Shown here: piece after piece, positions 26,048-37,064 of the stretch
Layout: each line of letters begins with the position of its first letter
How positions within the stretch are numbered: the first letter of the stretch is position 1
Origin: Limnoperna fortunei
Lineage: Eukaryota; Mollusca; Bivalvia; Mytilida; Modiolidae
DNA length: 64,000 nt
Direction: 5' to 3'
NCBI GenBank assembly: GCA_944474755.1
Contig: OX104117.1
Location: forward strand, 64,223,522-64,287,521
Translations under genes and position numbers: made by a program
The notes under the pieces: model-generated
The model's input: the letters and a program-made list of their open reading frames with translations, nothing else
Databases searched by the model: none
What the model was told of the DNA's origin: nothing

Positions 26048-26145
26048 TATAGTTATAACGAATCAGATTGCATGTGACATAATCGTCTACCAGTCAGAAT
26101 AGTTCTTATATATAATATTATAATATTAATTAATATAATATATTA

Positions 26146-26190
26146 TATAAAAAGTCTAAAGAATGTACCAACCAGTAAGCTTATTAAGCA
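26146..26190 (-). repeat. Inverted fragment of the 509-bp repeat
   Basis: The 45 bases from TATAAAAAGTCTAAAGAATG to AAGCTTATTAAG are the reverse complement of 26348-26392 and of the equivalent place in the second unit. The fragment abuts the first unit directly. Confidence 0.8.
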
Positions 26191-26490
26191 TTTATTTATA
26201 TTGACATTTAATGACTAAGGCCATTCGTTGGTCAGTCTTTGTCTAAATTTTTGACAAGAAACATCGTCATTTGTATCGTTGCATAATCTCCTAGACTTGT
26301 ATATTATTTTTTGTTTATGCTGTATCGTCATGTTTGTCGATCCGATACTTAATAAGCTTACTGGTTGGTACATTCTTTAGACTTTTTATATAATATTTTG
26401 AACTACCTGTATTGTGTATTTACACGATCGCAGTGGACTTATATTATTCCATCGCCAAATGAAAAAATACTTTAAGCACTTAGAGTTAAA

Positions 26491-26535
26491 CGCCACTGAT
26501 GAGTCTTAAGTACACAAAACGCGCTTCTGGTGTAA
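26491..26535 (+). ncRNA. Hammerhead-ribozyme-like motif, copy 1
   Basis: CGCCA then CTGATGA, a GTCT...ACAC stem II region, AAAA, CGCGCTTC and TGGTG. Stem I would be CGCCA with TGGTG (one G-U pair). The core CUGAUGA is intact, but the invariant GAAA is AAAA and stem II has a mismatch, so self-cleavage as written is doubtful. A type I layout with very short stem III would fit. Confidence 0.55.
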
Positions 26536-26999
26536 TGAATTTGTCACCTTAGTAATTTTGATTACATCTTGTTGGAATATTTGAGCAAAGCCAAGTAACA
26601 GCACGGCACGTCCGCGGCAGGCGGATTGGGAAGCAACTATTTTTGGTTAAGTTGGAGTGAGAAAGTTTAAGATCAATATGTTATGACTTGTTTACGTCAT
26701 TTATTTATATTGACATTTAATGACTAAGGCCATTCGTTGGTCAGTCTTTGTCAAAATTTTTGACAAGAAACACCGTCATTTGTATCGTTGCATAATCTCC
26801 TAGACTTGTATATTATTTTTTGTTTATGCTGTATCGTCATGTTTGTCGATCCGATACTTAATAAGCTTACTGGTTGGTACATTCTTTAGACTTTTTATAT
26901 AATATTTTGAACTACCTGTATTGTGTATTTACACGATCCCAGTGGACTTATATTATTCCATCGCCAAATGAAAAAATACTTTAAGCATTTAGAGTTCAA

Positions 27000-27044
27000 C
27001 GCCACTGATGAGTCTTAAGTACACAAAACGCGCTTCTGGCGTAA
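27000..27044 (+). ncRNA. Hammerhead-ribozyme-like motif, copy 2
   Basis: Same as the copy 509 bp upstream, except that stem I is fully paired (CGCCA with TGGCG). It carries the same AAAA in place of GAAA, so the change preceded the duplication or was homogenised. Confidence 0.55.
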
Positions 27045-27313
27045 TGAATTTGTCACCTTAGTAATTTTGATTACATCTTGTTGGAATATTTGAGCAAAGC
27101 CAAGTAACAGCACGGCACGTCCGCGGCAGGCGGATTGGGAAGCAACTATTTTTGGTTAAGTTGGAGTGAGAAAGTTTAAGATCAATATGTTATGACTTGT
27201 TTACGTCATTTATTTATATTGACATTCAATGACTAAGGTCATTCGTTGGTCAGTCTTTGTCTAAATTTTTGACAAGAAACACCGTCATTTGTATCGTTGC
27301 ATAATCTCCTATA

Positions 27314-28550
27314 TATATTAATGACAAAGTATTTCCTTCTGAATGTGTAATCATTTCCATACTTTTAGTATATGCACATGCAGTTATGGATAGGAAAACG
27401 TCAACATTAATTCACCCCTCTTACGACTAAGCTAACATAAAACACACAATTAGCTGTCTGTTACAAACTATGTACAGGCAGCATTCAACTTACTTTCTGT
27501 GAAATTTTAACGACGTACTAATCGTGCGCAAGAGACCTTTGGGTGGTGGTGTCTGGGGTTGAAGTCATTACTTTTACGAAAATGATACATGACTGTAAAT
27601 GTGGGTCAACGTTATTTGGTGTGCAGAAAAGGGGCATTGTATTTTGAGCATATATAAAATACCTAAAATTAAGTATGTATTTTGTCAAAATCTGAAAATT
27701 TAGCGATTGATACAACCTGGGTGATACAAAACCTTGCATTAACTATACATGTGATACAAGATACTTTTGTCTGACCTACTTTTTGAATAATGAACGTTAT
27801 AACCAATGATTCTATATGACAGCGATGATGACTCTCATTCTATGAACGAAATGTGGCGTCATAATGCGTGCGACGTTAGGGATTAAATTTTATATCAAAT
27901 GCTTCGTTGAATATTAAAATTTAAAAATTGTAAACTTTAAACATTCAGGTTTGTTATACCCTTTTTTATACTTCTTAATTTAAGATAAACTTATAACATA
28001 CATTTAAGTGCAAGTACAATTACCTGTATTACGTCTCGACTGCTGCATACATTCCGCATCACAAATCGACGCTACGCTTCTCGTAGTGATACGAATGTAT
28101 ACAACTGTTTCGACGTGATACAGGTAGTTGTACCTACACATAATGGATGCAAGGTGTATTTATTGTTTTTTGCAGAGGATAAGAAACTAAATGTCACAGT
28201 ATAAAACTAATTGAAGGAGACATTTCGAACTAAAAAGAGAATACTGAAATCAGTTAACGTTTACCTCGTAGAATGGATATGTTACTGTATATAAAGTTAC
28301 ACAGATACCCAAAATGACCTTGTATACAGTACGTCGGAGTTACAGTTCATTATTATTACATCGCATACTACAATTGCGCAAAGTCTATAATAGGAACATT
28401 TCCTATTCAACAGATGATATCTACTCTAAATGATAACGCAATTTAGCAGATGTGGGGCGGTGGGTGGGGCGGTTCTTGTTGTCGTATTTGTGGAAATTGT
28501 TTTTGTCCGTTTTTTTTTCTTCTTTATCTTCGTCTTGTGAGGTAAACTTG
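27314..28550. other. No gene recognised
   Basis: Short ORFs only. Around 28000-28130 there are two imperfect inverted blocks around CTGTATTACGTC and GACGTGATACAGGTA, too weak to define an element. Confidence 0.4.
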
Positions 28551-28552
28551 GC

Positions 28553-28800
28553 CGCCTTAACAATATGGCTGCTTTCGCGTCAATTCTTTTTTCGTCAAAA
28601 TGCTTAGGATAGTTCACTGAATCAATGTAATTATTCCCATTAAAAGCGCTATAGCTGTCCCACAGATCTGAGAAATGTACTTTTATTTTCAACGGTGGCC
28701 ATATTGAAAATTTTAAAAGTTGTTTGCACAACTTCAGATCAGCCCAGAGTGCTTACAAAGTTTCGTTGATTAGACATCGCATCTGTACAAAAACGTGCGG
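28553..28800 (-). repeat. Diverged duplication, copy 1
   Basis: Aligns with 28877-29110 in the same orientation (GCTTTCGCGTCAA, AAAATGCT-AGGAT, TTGCACAACTTCAGAT, GATTAGACATCGC). The offset is 306 bp at the TGCACAACTT landmark. On the minus strand it keeps an ORF containing SDLWDSYSAFNGN, YPKHFDEKRIDAKAA, so it may derive from a coding exon I do not recognise. Confidence 0.5.
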
Positions 28801-28876
28801 ACAGGATTGATGGGTAAAGAAAATAACGAAGAAAGAAGAAGAATAAACTAGTAATACATTGGGGAGTGTGGAAAAA

Positions 28877-29110
28877 TGGCCAACGTTACTAAATAGCGGC
28901 TTTCGCGTCAAATGTGTTTCCGTTAAAATGCTCAGGATGGTCAATTATGAGTGTACCAGTTTCCAATAAAATCGCTTTAGCCATCCCAGGAATCTGGAAA
29001 TGTATTCTATGTTCAATTTTCAAAGTTGGTTGCACAACTTCAGATAAGCCCCCAACTAATCACAGTTTCGTGTGGATTAGACATCGCGTGTCTAGAAAAC
29101 GAGCGAATAA
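28877..29110 (-). repeat. Diverged duplication, copy 2
   Basis: Second copy of the 28553-28800 segment, with many substitutions and small indels. Its minus-strand frame is shorter and not shared along the full length, arguing against two active exons. Confidence 0.5.
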
Positions 29111-29111
29111 C

Positions 29112-29849
29112 ATGTAGAATAATAATAAACCGGGCAAAAAGAATAAACTTTGTTTTGGGTGACTTAATAAAAAGAAACCGGACTAAAAAAATAAGTAGCT
29201 ATTTAATAATATGAGTGATTCACATATTGGATAACTCCCGTTATATGACAGAAAAATTATACACATGTATTTTTGTGCGCATGAACTCGTTCCAGCTTGC
29301 ACATCTTCTTTTTCGAAATCAGCCTTTAAAACAAGGGTAGACTTAAAAAAAAAACAAAATATCAGAATATTAGTCATTATTATAGGACTGTAAGTATTGT
29401 GTAATTTGTCTGTAAACATGTAGAGCAAATAGTGATAGAAGGTTACATTGATTAATTATTTAATCGGATCATTTAATCAATTCAAACAAGTGATAAATGG
29501 GAGTATGTGTAAGAATTTATTGATGGAATTTTTATTATTGCAGGCTTCAAAATTTTATTACCTGGTTCACAAACACAAAATTTAAATATGTAATTACAAC
29601 CAATCAAAACACTTTGCTTCAGTGTTACATGGATTTCTTGTTGATTGCATTTGGTGCTCTTATCGTGACTTCATTTCAAGGCTTTTATTTGATTAAATGT
29701 ACGATATTTTTTATCGAACACACTTTGATGATTTCAAAAAGGTACTAATTTATTGTGTCTATAATGACTCTTTACGTAATGTTCACATCATACGGCAGTT
29801 TGTTTGTTTGAATGGTGTTTAACACCATTTAGAATGCGATTTCAATGCG
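29112..29849. other. No gene recognised
   Basis: AT-rich; short ORFs only, nothing with domain-like content. Confidence 0.4.
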
Positions 29850-29982
29850 TTCCGTTTTATTGCAGAGAAAAGCCGAAGTATCCGGCAGTCTTTATCAATT
29901 AAGGTTGGAGTCAAACACACGCAGAATGACTCTAACATGTCACCACATTGTTGACACGTCGGCGGTAAACACTAGGCCACGG
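29850..29982 (-). mobile_element. tRNA-derived SINE relic
   Basis: Read on the minus strand it begins CCGTGGCCTAGTGTTTACCG (A-box-like) and has GTGTTTGACTCCAACCTTAATT as a B-box-like segment. It ends CTCTGCAATAAAACGG, the same kind of tail as the other SINEs here. Confidence 0.55.
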
Positions 29983-30574
29983 ATATATGAATATAGAAAA
30001 TATATGCTAGTCTGTTTTTAATTATTTATGTTGTATTCTTAATATGCTGATTCGGTTATTTACAATATAATTGGGTCATTGCTTAAAATAAGGGCTGATT
30101 ACAGATGGGTTGCCTATTGATTCTAGCTAATGAGGCTAGAATTACAGATAAACCGTTTCACCAGGTTTTGTAAGGCTTTATCTATTTTCCATAAATATTA
30201 ATTATCAACATTTTTGAAGATTATATATTTTTCATGTCATTGATATGCCATTATATAACTGTTCGAAAGGTCGGCCACCTAGTGTAGTGTTTACTGAAGT
30301 TATGACCATTTAATGACAGGTTAATTATTTTATTGAACATTATTGAGCAGAATGGTCGTTGTATTGCCTAATATTGGCTTATTGCTAATTTCATTTGAAC
30401 TAATTATAAGATTAGCCATTTATTTCTTTTAAAGGATCGGGCACTACCTTTAATGTTTCAGTTTAATGCCAGATATTTTATTTTAGCAGAATAAATTGAA
30501 AGCAATTGAATACAGTATTCTATTGAAGAATTTAACAGTAAGTTGCTGAGGAAACTCCACAGTTAACTGGAAAT

Positions 30575-30872
30575 ATGAAGACAGGTTTGATCAGTTTTGT
30601 TTTGATTATAAAAATTATGTTTTCGAGAAATATGCGGCGTAGTTCAATTCAAGTACTTGAGAGGAAGAAAATTTAACCAGAACGTCGGATTTCGCACGAA
30701 AGTACCAACATTATATCAATGTGCACAGATCTGTCAAACTCAAAAGATGTTCACGGCAATAAACTTTGGCTTGACACAGACAATATGCTACGTGTCCACT
30801 AAACCTTGGTCCGAGATTTCAATGAAAGTGGATACAAATTTCGTTTTTGCCAATGAAGTTGATATTCCACAA
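30575..30872 (+). pseudogene. PAN/apple-like domain exon with frameshift
   Basis: ATG at 30575 opens a signal-peptide-like stretch (MKTGLISFVLIIKIMF), but that frame stops at 30674. The +1 frame, open from about 30591 to 30872, encodes a cysteine-containing segment: KFNQNVGF, TLYQCAQICQT, AINFGLTQTICYVS. The C-x3-C spacing with a following x-NF-x-C resembles PAN/apple-type modules of secreted mollusc proteins. It ends at a consensus donor (CCACAA then GTAAGT). Either a one-base indel broke the gene or the first exon lies elsewhere. Domain call is moderate. Confidence 0.5.
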
Positions 30873-31249
30873 GTAAGTTATATTTATGGGAAAGACATTT
30901 ATTGATATTTAAGCAGAGGTTCTACATTAAACTGAGAACTTAGAATTTTGAAACATTAGAATTAATTGCACGCATGACTACTCTTAAACTATTATCTGTG
31001 GGGAAACAACTAGTTTTCATGAATTAAAATACATAGCTCCTGACAGACGCAATTAAACATGTTTTTTTTTTTAAAACCAACCGTACCTAAAGTACTGTTT
31101 GATGACATTTTTGTTGTTGGGGTTTGTGGGATTTAAATAGTTCGGTGCCTTCTTCATTCTTGACAAAAATATCTAAGCAGATTTATCTTTTGTTACTCGG
31201 ACAGTCATTGGAATGAAATAGAAATGATCAGTAAATTGTTCAATTTCAG

Positions 31250-31322
31250 GAAATAGCTCCTAGTTGTCTTCATCATGTGTGTGGAGAAAACGAAGTATGA
31301 TTATCAGGGAAGTTTCATCCAG
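31250..31322 (+). pseudogene. Second exon of the PAN-like gene, with in-frame TGA
   Basis: The acceptor TTCAATTTCAG precedes GAAATAGC; the donor is CCAG then GTAAGT. In the phase set by 30872 it reads EIAPSCLHHVCGENEV, then TGA at 31298-31300, then LSGKFHP. The TGA sits where a cysteine (TGT/TGC) would give a C-x4-C-x5-C series. Splice sites are intact although coding is broken. With the upstream frameshift this favours a pseudogene. Confidence 0.45.
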
Positions 31323-31589
31323 GTAAGTAATTCACAGAACCCAGTAGTACTCATTGGGTATTAAATTTATAAATTTTATGCTATTGTTTTTAAATATCCT
31401 GCAATAAGCAATAAAGGTGACAGGACTTAATTATAGAAGTATTAAGTAGTCTAACAATATATTTTTAACTAATTAGTTTCCTTTTTTAAATTTAAAAATT
31501 TTATTTGTCACTATATTTCTACTTTGTGACAAATGGTAAGGACTTATAGAATCCTTTGATAGTGTTCCCAGTGATCTAGTGCAGAGCTG

Positions 31590-31935
31590 CCCAACGCGTC
31601 CCCGGTGGCGGATAGAACTTTCTCCCGTTTGGGGAGGAGAGGTTGTCAGGTTATACTACGCAAGGCGGACCGTGTAGTAGGTAACTTGTTTGAAGAGAGC
31701 CACACTAATCCTTGCACTATAGATCAAATAGACTATCGACAAAGATTCCGCTGCAAAAGGCTAAATTCTTGCTTACCTGCTACTCCATACTCTTCCATTG
31801 GCAGTTAAAACTGTGTTTCCGTTGAACTTGCCTTTCTTGCCGTTGATTTATTGTTTGTTAACTTATTCTCGTCTTGAATATAGCTGAAATATAGCTTGCT
31901 GGACGTTAAGCACATATTAAATGAATCAATGTTAG
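31590..31935 (+). mobile_element. Candidate retrotransposon 3'-end relic
   Basis: A locally GC-richer segment with a short ORF (31605-31808), followed by TTGCTGGACGTTAAGCACAT and an AATGAATCAATG tail. A tail of the form TGGACGTTAA-CA plus AATCAATC repeats is one I associate with mollusc retrotransposons. No reverse-transcriptase motif is visible. Confidence 0.3.
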
Positions 31936-31959
31936 AAAAAAGAATCGAACATACCAAGA

Positions 31960-32240
31960 AGTATTCAGGACACTAGAAGTCAATGACAGAAAAAATCATG
32001 GATAAACAAAAGAGGACACTCAAAAACCAAAGCCGATCGAGTGACAAGAACCCCACTAAAAACTGGGGATAAGTTCGGTGCTCCGGAAGGTATGCACCTC
32101 TTAATCCACGACTGGCACTCGTCGCATAACTTGGGTTAAAATTCGGCAATCAGTCATATCCGGGAGTAGTTAAGATTGAAAGTGGTTACGAGAAACAGAA
32201 CAAATTAATGGTATATTCCGTATTGTCAAGATGGCGACCT
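31960..32240 (-). mobile_element. Reverse-transcriptase element tail, relic
   Basis: AAGAACCCCACTAAAAACTG, GTGCTCCGGAAGGTATGCAC and GGCACTCGTCG match the non-coding side of the element whose coding relic is seen at 33.2-33.8 kb (there GTGCTCCGGACGAGTAAGCA). No ORF survives. Confidence 0.4.
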
Positions 32241-32610
32241 AAAATTATCTGAGTGATTACTCTTACCACTGAGAATCCTTGCTGTCAGCAGACACCCTCT
32301 TTAAACAAAACCTGTACATTAAGTTGTTAAAATTTTCAGCGGGGAAGAAAATAATAAGAAGGAGAAATGAAGAAATTAAATATTAAAAGTGTAGATGTAT
32401 ATATAATTAGATATAAATAAAAATTGGATACTCTAAAGTTTCACTGTACGTGATAATAAAGTAAGAAGATTCCACAGTCAGGCATAATCAAATATAAAAA
32501 GAAAGCCCATTTATAACAATTGTGTATAAATAAAGAGACTGTTATTACAAGCGATACATTACAAAAGAAATAAAAATTCAGATTGTACTGTTGCTTTGCA
32601 TGGTCATATC

Positions 32611-33468
32611 TTCTGAAGAGTACAATGCCCCTTATATAACAGGTATTAATAACATACAATGATTCTCGTATTCCAGTCCATGCTATCACCATTGTACTGT
32701 TGTGTCCAATAATTGTATATAACATAAGAAGACATAATTCTGCACGCAAACAAAACATACTGTTCATTACGTAATGGAAGTCAGCATCATCATGTGTGCT
32801 GCCTTGTGTTAATTCTTTGAGCTTATCCACACTCTCTAAATGTTGAAGGGGAAATTGTTCCAATTTAATGCGCAGCTCTAACGTTGTATGCATTTGTGTG
32901 ACTATTAGCCGTTCGGAAAATTATTAAAACACGTTTTTATGCATTACATATGTTTACTAAAATTACAGACATAACAGCAAATATGACACTCTTTTGTTGT
33001 TTAAAAATTATTCATAGTTATTTTCTTACTTGGCCCGGTTTTATAAAACATCTTATGAAAAACAGCAAAGAAAACCGACCGAACAACAAGAGTCGAAAGT
33101 CAAGGGACAGTTACAAATCCGGATATAGACAAACATACAGCGCAGCACAAAAACCAAAAATACAAAAAAAAAAACAGAAAGAGAGTAACCTGAACCCAAT
33201 AAAAACCAAGGGTGCAATCGGGTGCTCCGGACGAGTAAGCAGTCCTTGTCCAGTTACTCATTGTTATGTCTAGGAAAAAGTCAAATCCAGGAATAGGAAA
33301 CACTACCTTTGACTAAGCGAAAATGTCCGATCGTAGTTGAGAGATTGATTTCCCATAACGATCAATTAAGTCATGGTGACGACCATAGAACGTCGGGAGA
33401 GATAACATCAACCTAGGTACAACAAATCGTTGTTTGAGTAGTTTAGTAGTCAAAGCAAGTGAGCGGTC
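32611..33468. repeat. Segmental duplication, copy 1 (~858 bp)
   Basis: Matches 34595-35449 almost base for base, from TTCTGAAGAGTACAATGCCC to AGTGAGCGGT. Both copies keep a minus-strand ORF (KLEQFPLQHLESVDKLKELT, then hydrophobic LCLLMLYTIIGHNS) and the left part of the reverse-transcriptase relic. I do not recognise that ORF; it has no clear promoter or exon partners. Confidence 0.9.
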
Positions 33469-33780
33469 TAGAAAATCGGAATTTCTATCACAGGATCTAG
33501 AATAACGTATAAGTTGTCAAATGTACACACCATACACTCGAGCTGCTGGAATGTTGCGGTCGATGAACGGGAAGTTGACGATTGGAAAGTTGAAGTCGTC
33601 ACGTTTTTCGTACAGTCTAGTTCATAGTTTTTCCAGGTCTATTTCTAGAAGTAGGTCTAAGCCAAAGGCTTAGTGCATTGGTGGGGTCTTTAATTTCAAG
33701 CTCGCTAGGGTAAATTGAATGCAAATAGTCACCAAATTTAGCTTTGTTGAGGGAATCTGAAATTGAGGATTTCCTTAACT
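33240..33780 (-). pseudogene. Reverse-transcriptase relic, larger fragment
   Basis: The minus strand keeps blocks of the same RT family in order: KFGDYLHSIYPSELEIKD (near 33.7 kb), then DDFNFPIVNFPFID and a short N-IPAA (33.53-33.60 kb), then the downstream segment (33.24-33.47 kb). Stops and frame changes interrupt it. The copy duplicated at 35220-35449 holds only its 3' part. Confidence 0.6.
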
Positions 33781-34594
33781 TGTCCTGTACTCAAAAACTG
33801 ACCATTCAGATTGTTCCAATGATCCAAAATTTAAATTTACGGAAAAAAACTTAGGGATCTAAGGAAAATCTCAATATGAACAGTTTTCTAAAACTGGGGC
33901 CTGCAAAAATGTCTATTCTATTTATTCGTTATAGTAAACAGTTTAAACAAACATTGATTTTAATAGTCACACACCCCGTGCGCTCAGTTGTTTGCTTGCA
34001 TTTAAAAAAAATTATTCCTGATATTGTACCTTTGTTATTCGACAATCCAATAGAAACATTTTTCCACGATAACACGTTCATATTTCATATTATGCCTTTG
34101 TTGTTTACACGTCACAAATTGTTTAAGACTTTTACATTTGTAAGTCAGCCATTTTTTGTTTCTAAAGGACCTTGTGTTGTTTACTAAATTTCGTCTGCTT
34201 TCGTGCCTTTCAATGGTATTCGAACTAACTGCGAGACTTTTCCCGCCTCAACCGCAAACGACATTTCAGGGACGGTTTCAAAAACACAACAATCGTCTGC
34301 TCCTAGCTTACACTTCCGTTCTTATTTAAGTCAAATTTTACTTTAGAAAATCGCCTTATCAAAATGAAAGCACCACCGACTTTTAAAACGCTGATTAACC
34401 GTGGGAAATAACTGTTGAATTCAATTTACACATTTTTGTATCTACGTAAGGAGCATAAGCTTGAACAACAAGGTAAGCATTTTTTTGTCACGCAAAAAAC
34501 CTCAAAACAGACACGGTGACTTTAGTCTGTCAGTTGTATAACCGAGACCTAGTCTATTAAATACATACTTAATGGACGTAATAAATGTGAAGTG
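33781..34594. other. No gene recognised
   Basis: Contains one 103-residue plus-strand ORF (33876-34187) with no recognisable domain and AT-rich composition; probably chance. Confidence 0.35.
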
Positions 34595-35449
34595 TTCTGA
34601 AGAGTACAATGCCCCTTATATAACAGGTATTAATAACATACAATGATTCTCGTATTCCAGTCCATGCTATCACCATTGTACTGTTGTGTCCAATAATTGT
34701 ATATAACATAAGAAGACATAATTCTGCACGCAAACAAAACATACTGTTCATTACGTAATGGAAGTCAGCATCATCATGTGTGCTGCCTTGTGTTAATTCT
34801 TTGAGCTTATCCACACTCTCTAAATGTTGAAGGGGAAATTGTTCCAATTTAATGCGCAGATCTAACGTTGTATGCATTTGTGTGACTATTAGCCGTTCGG
34901 AAAATTATTAAAACACGTTTTTATGCATTACATATGTTTACTAAAATTACAGACATAACAGCAAATATGACTCTCTTTTGTTGTTTAAAAATTATTCATA
35001 GTTATTTTCTTACTTGGCCCGGTTTTATAAAACATCTTATGAAAAACAGCAAAGAAAACCGACCGAACAACAAGAGTCGAAAGTCAAGGGACAGTTACAA
35101 ATCCGGATATAGACAAACATACAGCGCAGCACAAAAACCAAAAATACAAAAAAAACCAGAAAGAGAGTAACCTGAACCCAATAAAAACCAAGGGTGCAAT
35201 CGGGTGCTCCGGACGAGTAAGCAGTCCTTGTCCAGTTACTCATTGTTATGTCTAGGAAAAAGTCAAATCCAGGAATAGGAAACACTACCTATGACTAAGC
35301 GAAAATGTCCGATCGTAGTTGAGAGATTGATTTCCCATAACGATCAATTAAGTCATGGTGACGACCATAGAACGTCGGGAGAGATAACATCAAACCTAGG
35401 TACAACAAATCGTTGTTTGAGTAGTTTAGTAGTCAAAGCAAGTGAGCGG
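34595..35449. repeat. Segmental duplication, copy 2 (~855 bp)
   Basis: Second copy of 32611-33468, offset about 1.98 kb, with only a few substitutions and a different A-run length near 35150. Flanks on both sides differ from copy 1, so the junctions are sharp. Confidence 0.9.
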
Positions 35450-36480
35450 TTTTGCCAGTTCTCGATAGCGTAAGATATTAGAGGAATACTTGTTTTTTAT
35501 CCAATATATTTTATTTATTTATTTACACATTTGTGTCATAGATAAACCCCTACACACTTGAACAAAATTACAGGTAAGCGTCCGGTTGTTGCAAAGATCT
35601 TAAAATTTTTCGAACGACCTCATTTTTGACATAGTATACTGCGTCACCAGTTCCCGATAACGTATGTGTAATAAGCTATGTAGGGCGATTCTGACAATAA
35701 ATTACCATAAAATGTAATTAAATATTATTCATATAAAATTTGTTAAATTGCAACATTGGTTAAAAAGATGGAACCCGTCTATTGTACTACAAGTTAAAGA
35801 AATTTTGGGATTACGGAAAGGTATCGTAATGTATGATATTGTGTATTTGGGAGAATTTTACACATCTAAACGCAGAACATGGCGATTTGTTTTTGTTTCC
35901 AAAGAGCAAAGTGGTGTCCTAAAGGGAAATTGCCAACATGAAGACATATGCACATCAGCGTTTTATAACAAAATAAATTTGTGCATGACTATCGAGAATA
36001 GGTTACAATCGAGAACAGGTTAAGGCACGATACATGTATTATTATGCAACTGCCGAGCGACTTCCAGAAATACACATCTATATGCAATCTACATATCTAT
36101 ATCCACATACATTTATATATCACACCATCACAATATAACTGCAAACATTAAAAAAACCATAGTACATTTATATTTTGGGGGTTGAGCGCCACTAATGCAT
36201 CTAAATTAGAATAATTACGCAATAAATTGTATACTATTGGTTTCTTTAATACATTTAATTTATTGGACGTCTATTAGAAAACTAAACCATCCATAATGAT
36301 AAAACACTTGTTTGTTTTGATTAGTATACCAGTGTTTAGATGGTCATGTTCCATCGGCAGCTTGTGAATATTGGGAAAGATATGGAGGATGTGATGAAAA
36401 TACTATTCGTAAAACTGTAGAAAACAGCATCATATGGACATTTGAAAACATTATTTATATTTAATGTCTAGAGGTTACAC
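35450..36480. other. No gene recognised; one lone hammerhead-like relic
   Basis: GAGCGCCACTAATGCATCTA at about 36184-36203 resembles the start of the hammerhead motif of the 509-bp repeat (GCGCCACTGATGAGTCT) but the core is broken. A 91-residue plus ORF at 35748-36023 has no recognisable domain. Confidence 0.35.
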
Positions 36481-36495
36481 CTCTGTCTTTACATG

Positions 36496-36560
36496 CTAGG
36501 CGCAGTAGCCATAGATGTTATAAACTGACACGAGTTCGATTCCCGAGGTGGGACGGCTCA
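36496..36560 (+). mobile_element. tRNA-derived SINE fragment
   Basis: TGCTAGGCGCAGTAGCC followed by ACGAGTTCGATTCCCGAGG, a clear B-box, suggests a tRNA-derived SINE head. The rest is not recognisable. Confidence 0.4.
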
Positions 36561-36774
36561 AAAATCAAATCTGTGTGTACAGATGATTTTCAGAGTGGAA
36601 ATTACAACGACATTGTTTGGTTAATTCATTAGACACTTATAAATATCATTTATCTTAACTATGTATCTTTAGTGCATTTCTAAAGATCCAATGTTGAAAT
36701 ACAATCAGAATGTTGGGCATATATAAATAGACAATTATATATATATATATATAGCTATATATATTATATATAAT

Positions 36775-36987
36775 ATAGCTGATTTGGCCGAGGGGTCTAG
36801 ACCGCTGGACATAGTGCAGGCGAATTAGTGCCACAATGTCACAACGGTGTGAGTTCGAATCCCGCTGAGGGTAAGCAAAAATTTGACAGTGTTAGACCGC
36901 TGGACATAGTGCAGGCGAATTGGTGCCACAGTGTCACAACGGTGTGAGTTCGAATCCCGCTGAGGGTAAGCAAAAATTTGACAGTGT
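36775..36987 (+). mobile_element. tRNA-derived SINE with internal 95-bp tandem duplication
   Basis: GATTTGGCCGAGGGGTCTAG is an A-box head; GTGAGTTCGAATCCCGCTGA is a B-box. The segment 36798-36892 is repeated almost exactly at 36893-36987, so the B-box occurs twice. A tRNA gene is excluded because no acceptor stem or anticodon loop forms. Confidence 0.6.
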
Positions 36988-37027
36988 TAAAAATCTAATT
37001 CTAACAGTGTTGGGCTTAATTTGTAGA

Positions 37028-37028
37028 C

Positions 37029-37061
<33 letters not shown>
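37028..37061. repeat. (TA)n microsatellite
   Basis: An uninterrupted TA run; a shorter one lies at 36736-36770, just left of the SINE. Confidence 0.9.

Positions 37062-37064
<3 letters not shown>

Larger units (their letters stand above)
26191..27313 (+). repeat. 509-bp tandem repeat with hammerhead-like motifs (retrozyme-like)
   Basis: Two full units (26191-26699 and 26700-27208) and a truncated third (27209-27313) share almost every base; TTTATTTATATTGACATT starts each one exactly 509 bp apart. Each full unit contains one hammerhead-like motif. Tandem hammerheads a few hundred bases apart without protein-coding capacity are the hallmark of retrozymes, non-autonomous elements known from plants and from metazoans including bivalves. 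No protein ORF is present. Confidence 0.7.

Noticed and set aside
33876..34187. 103-residue plus-strand ORF as a gene
   Set aside because: AT-driven composition, no domain, no splice or poly(A) context.
36781..36990. tRNA genes suggested by GGCCGAG and GTTCGAATCCC boxes
   Set aside because: No acceptor stem or anticodon arm; layout and duplication fit a SINE.
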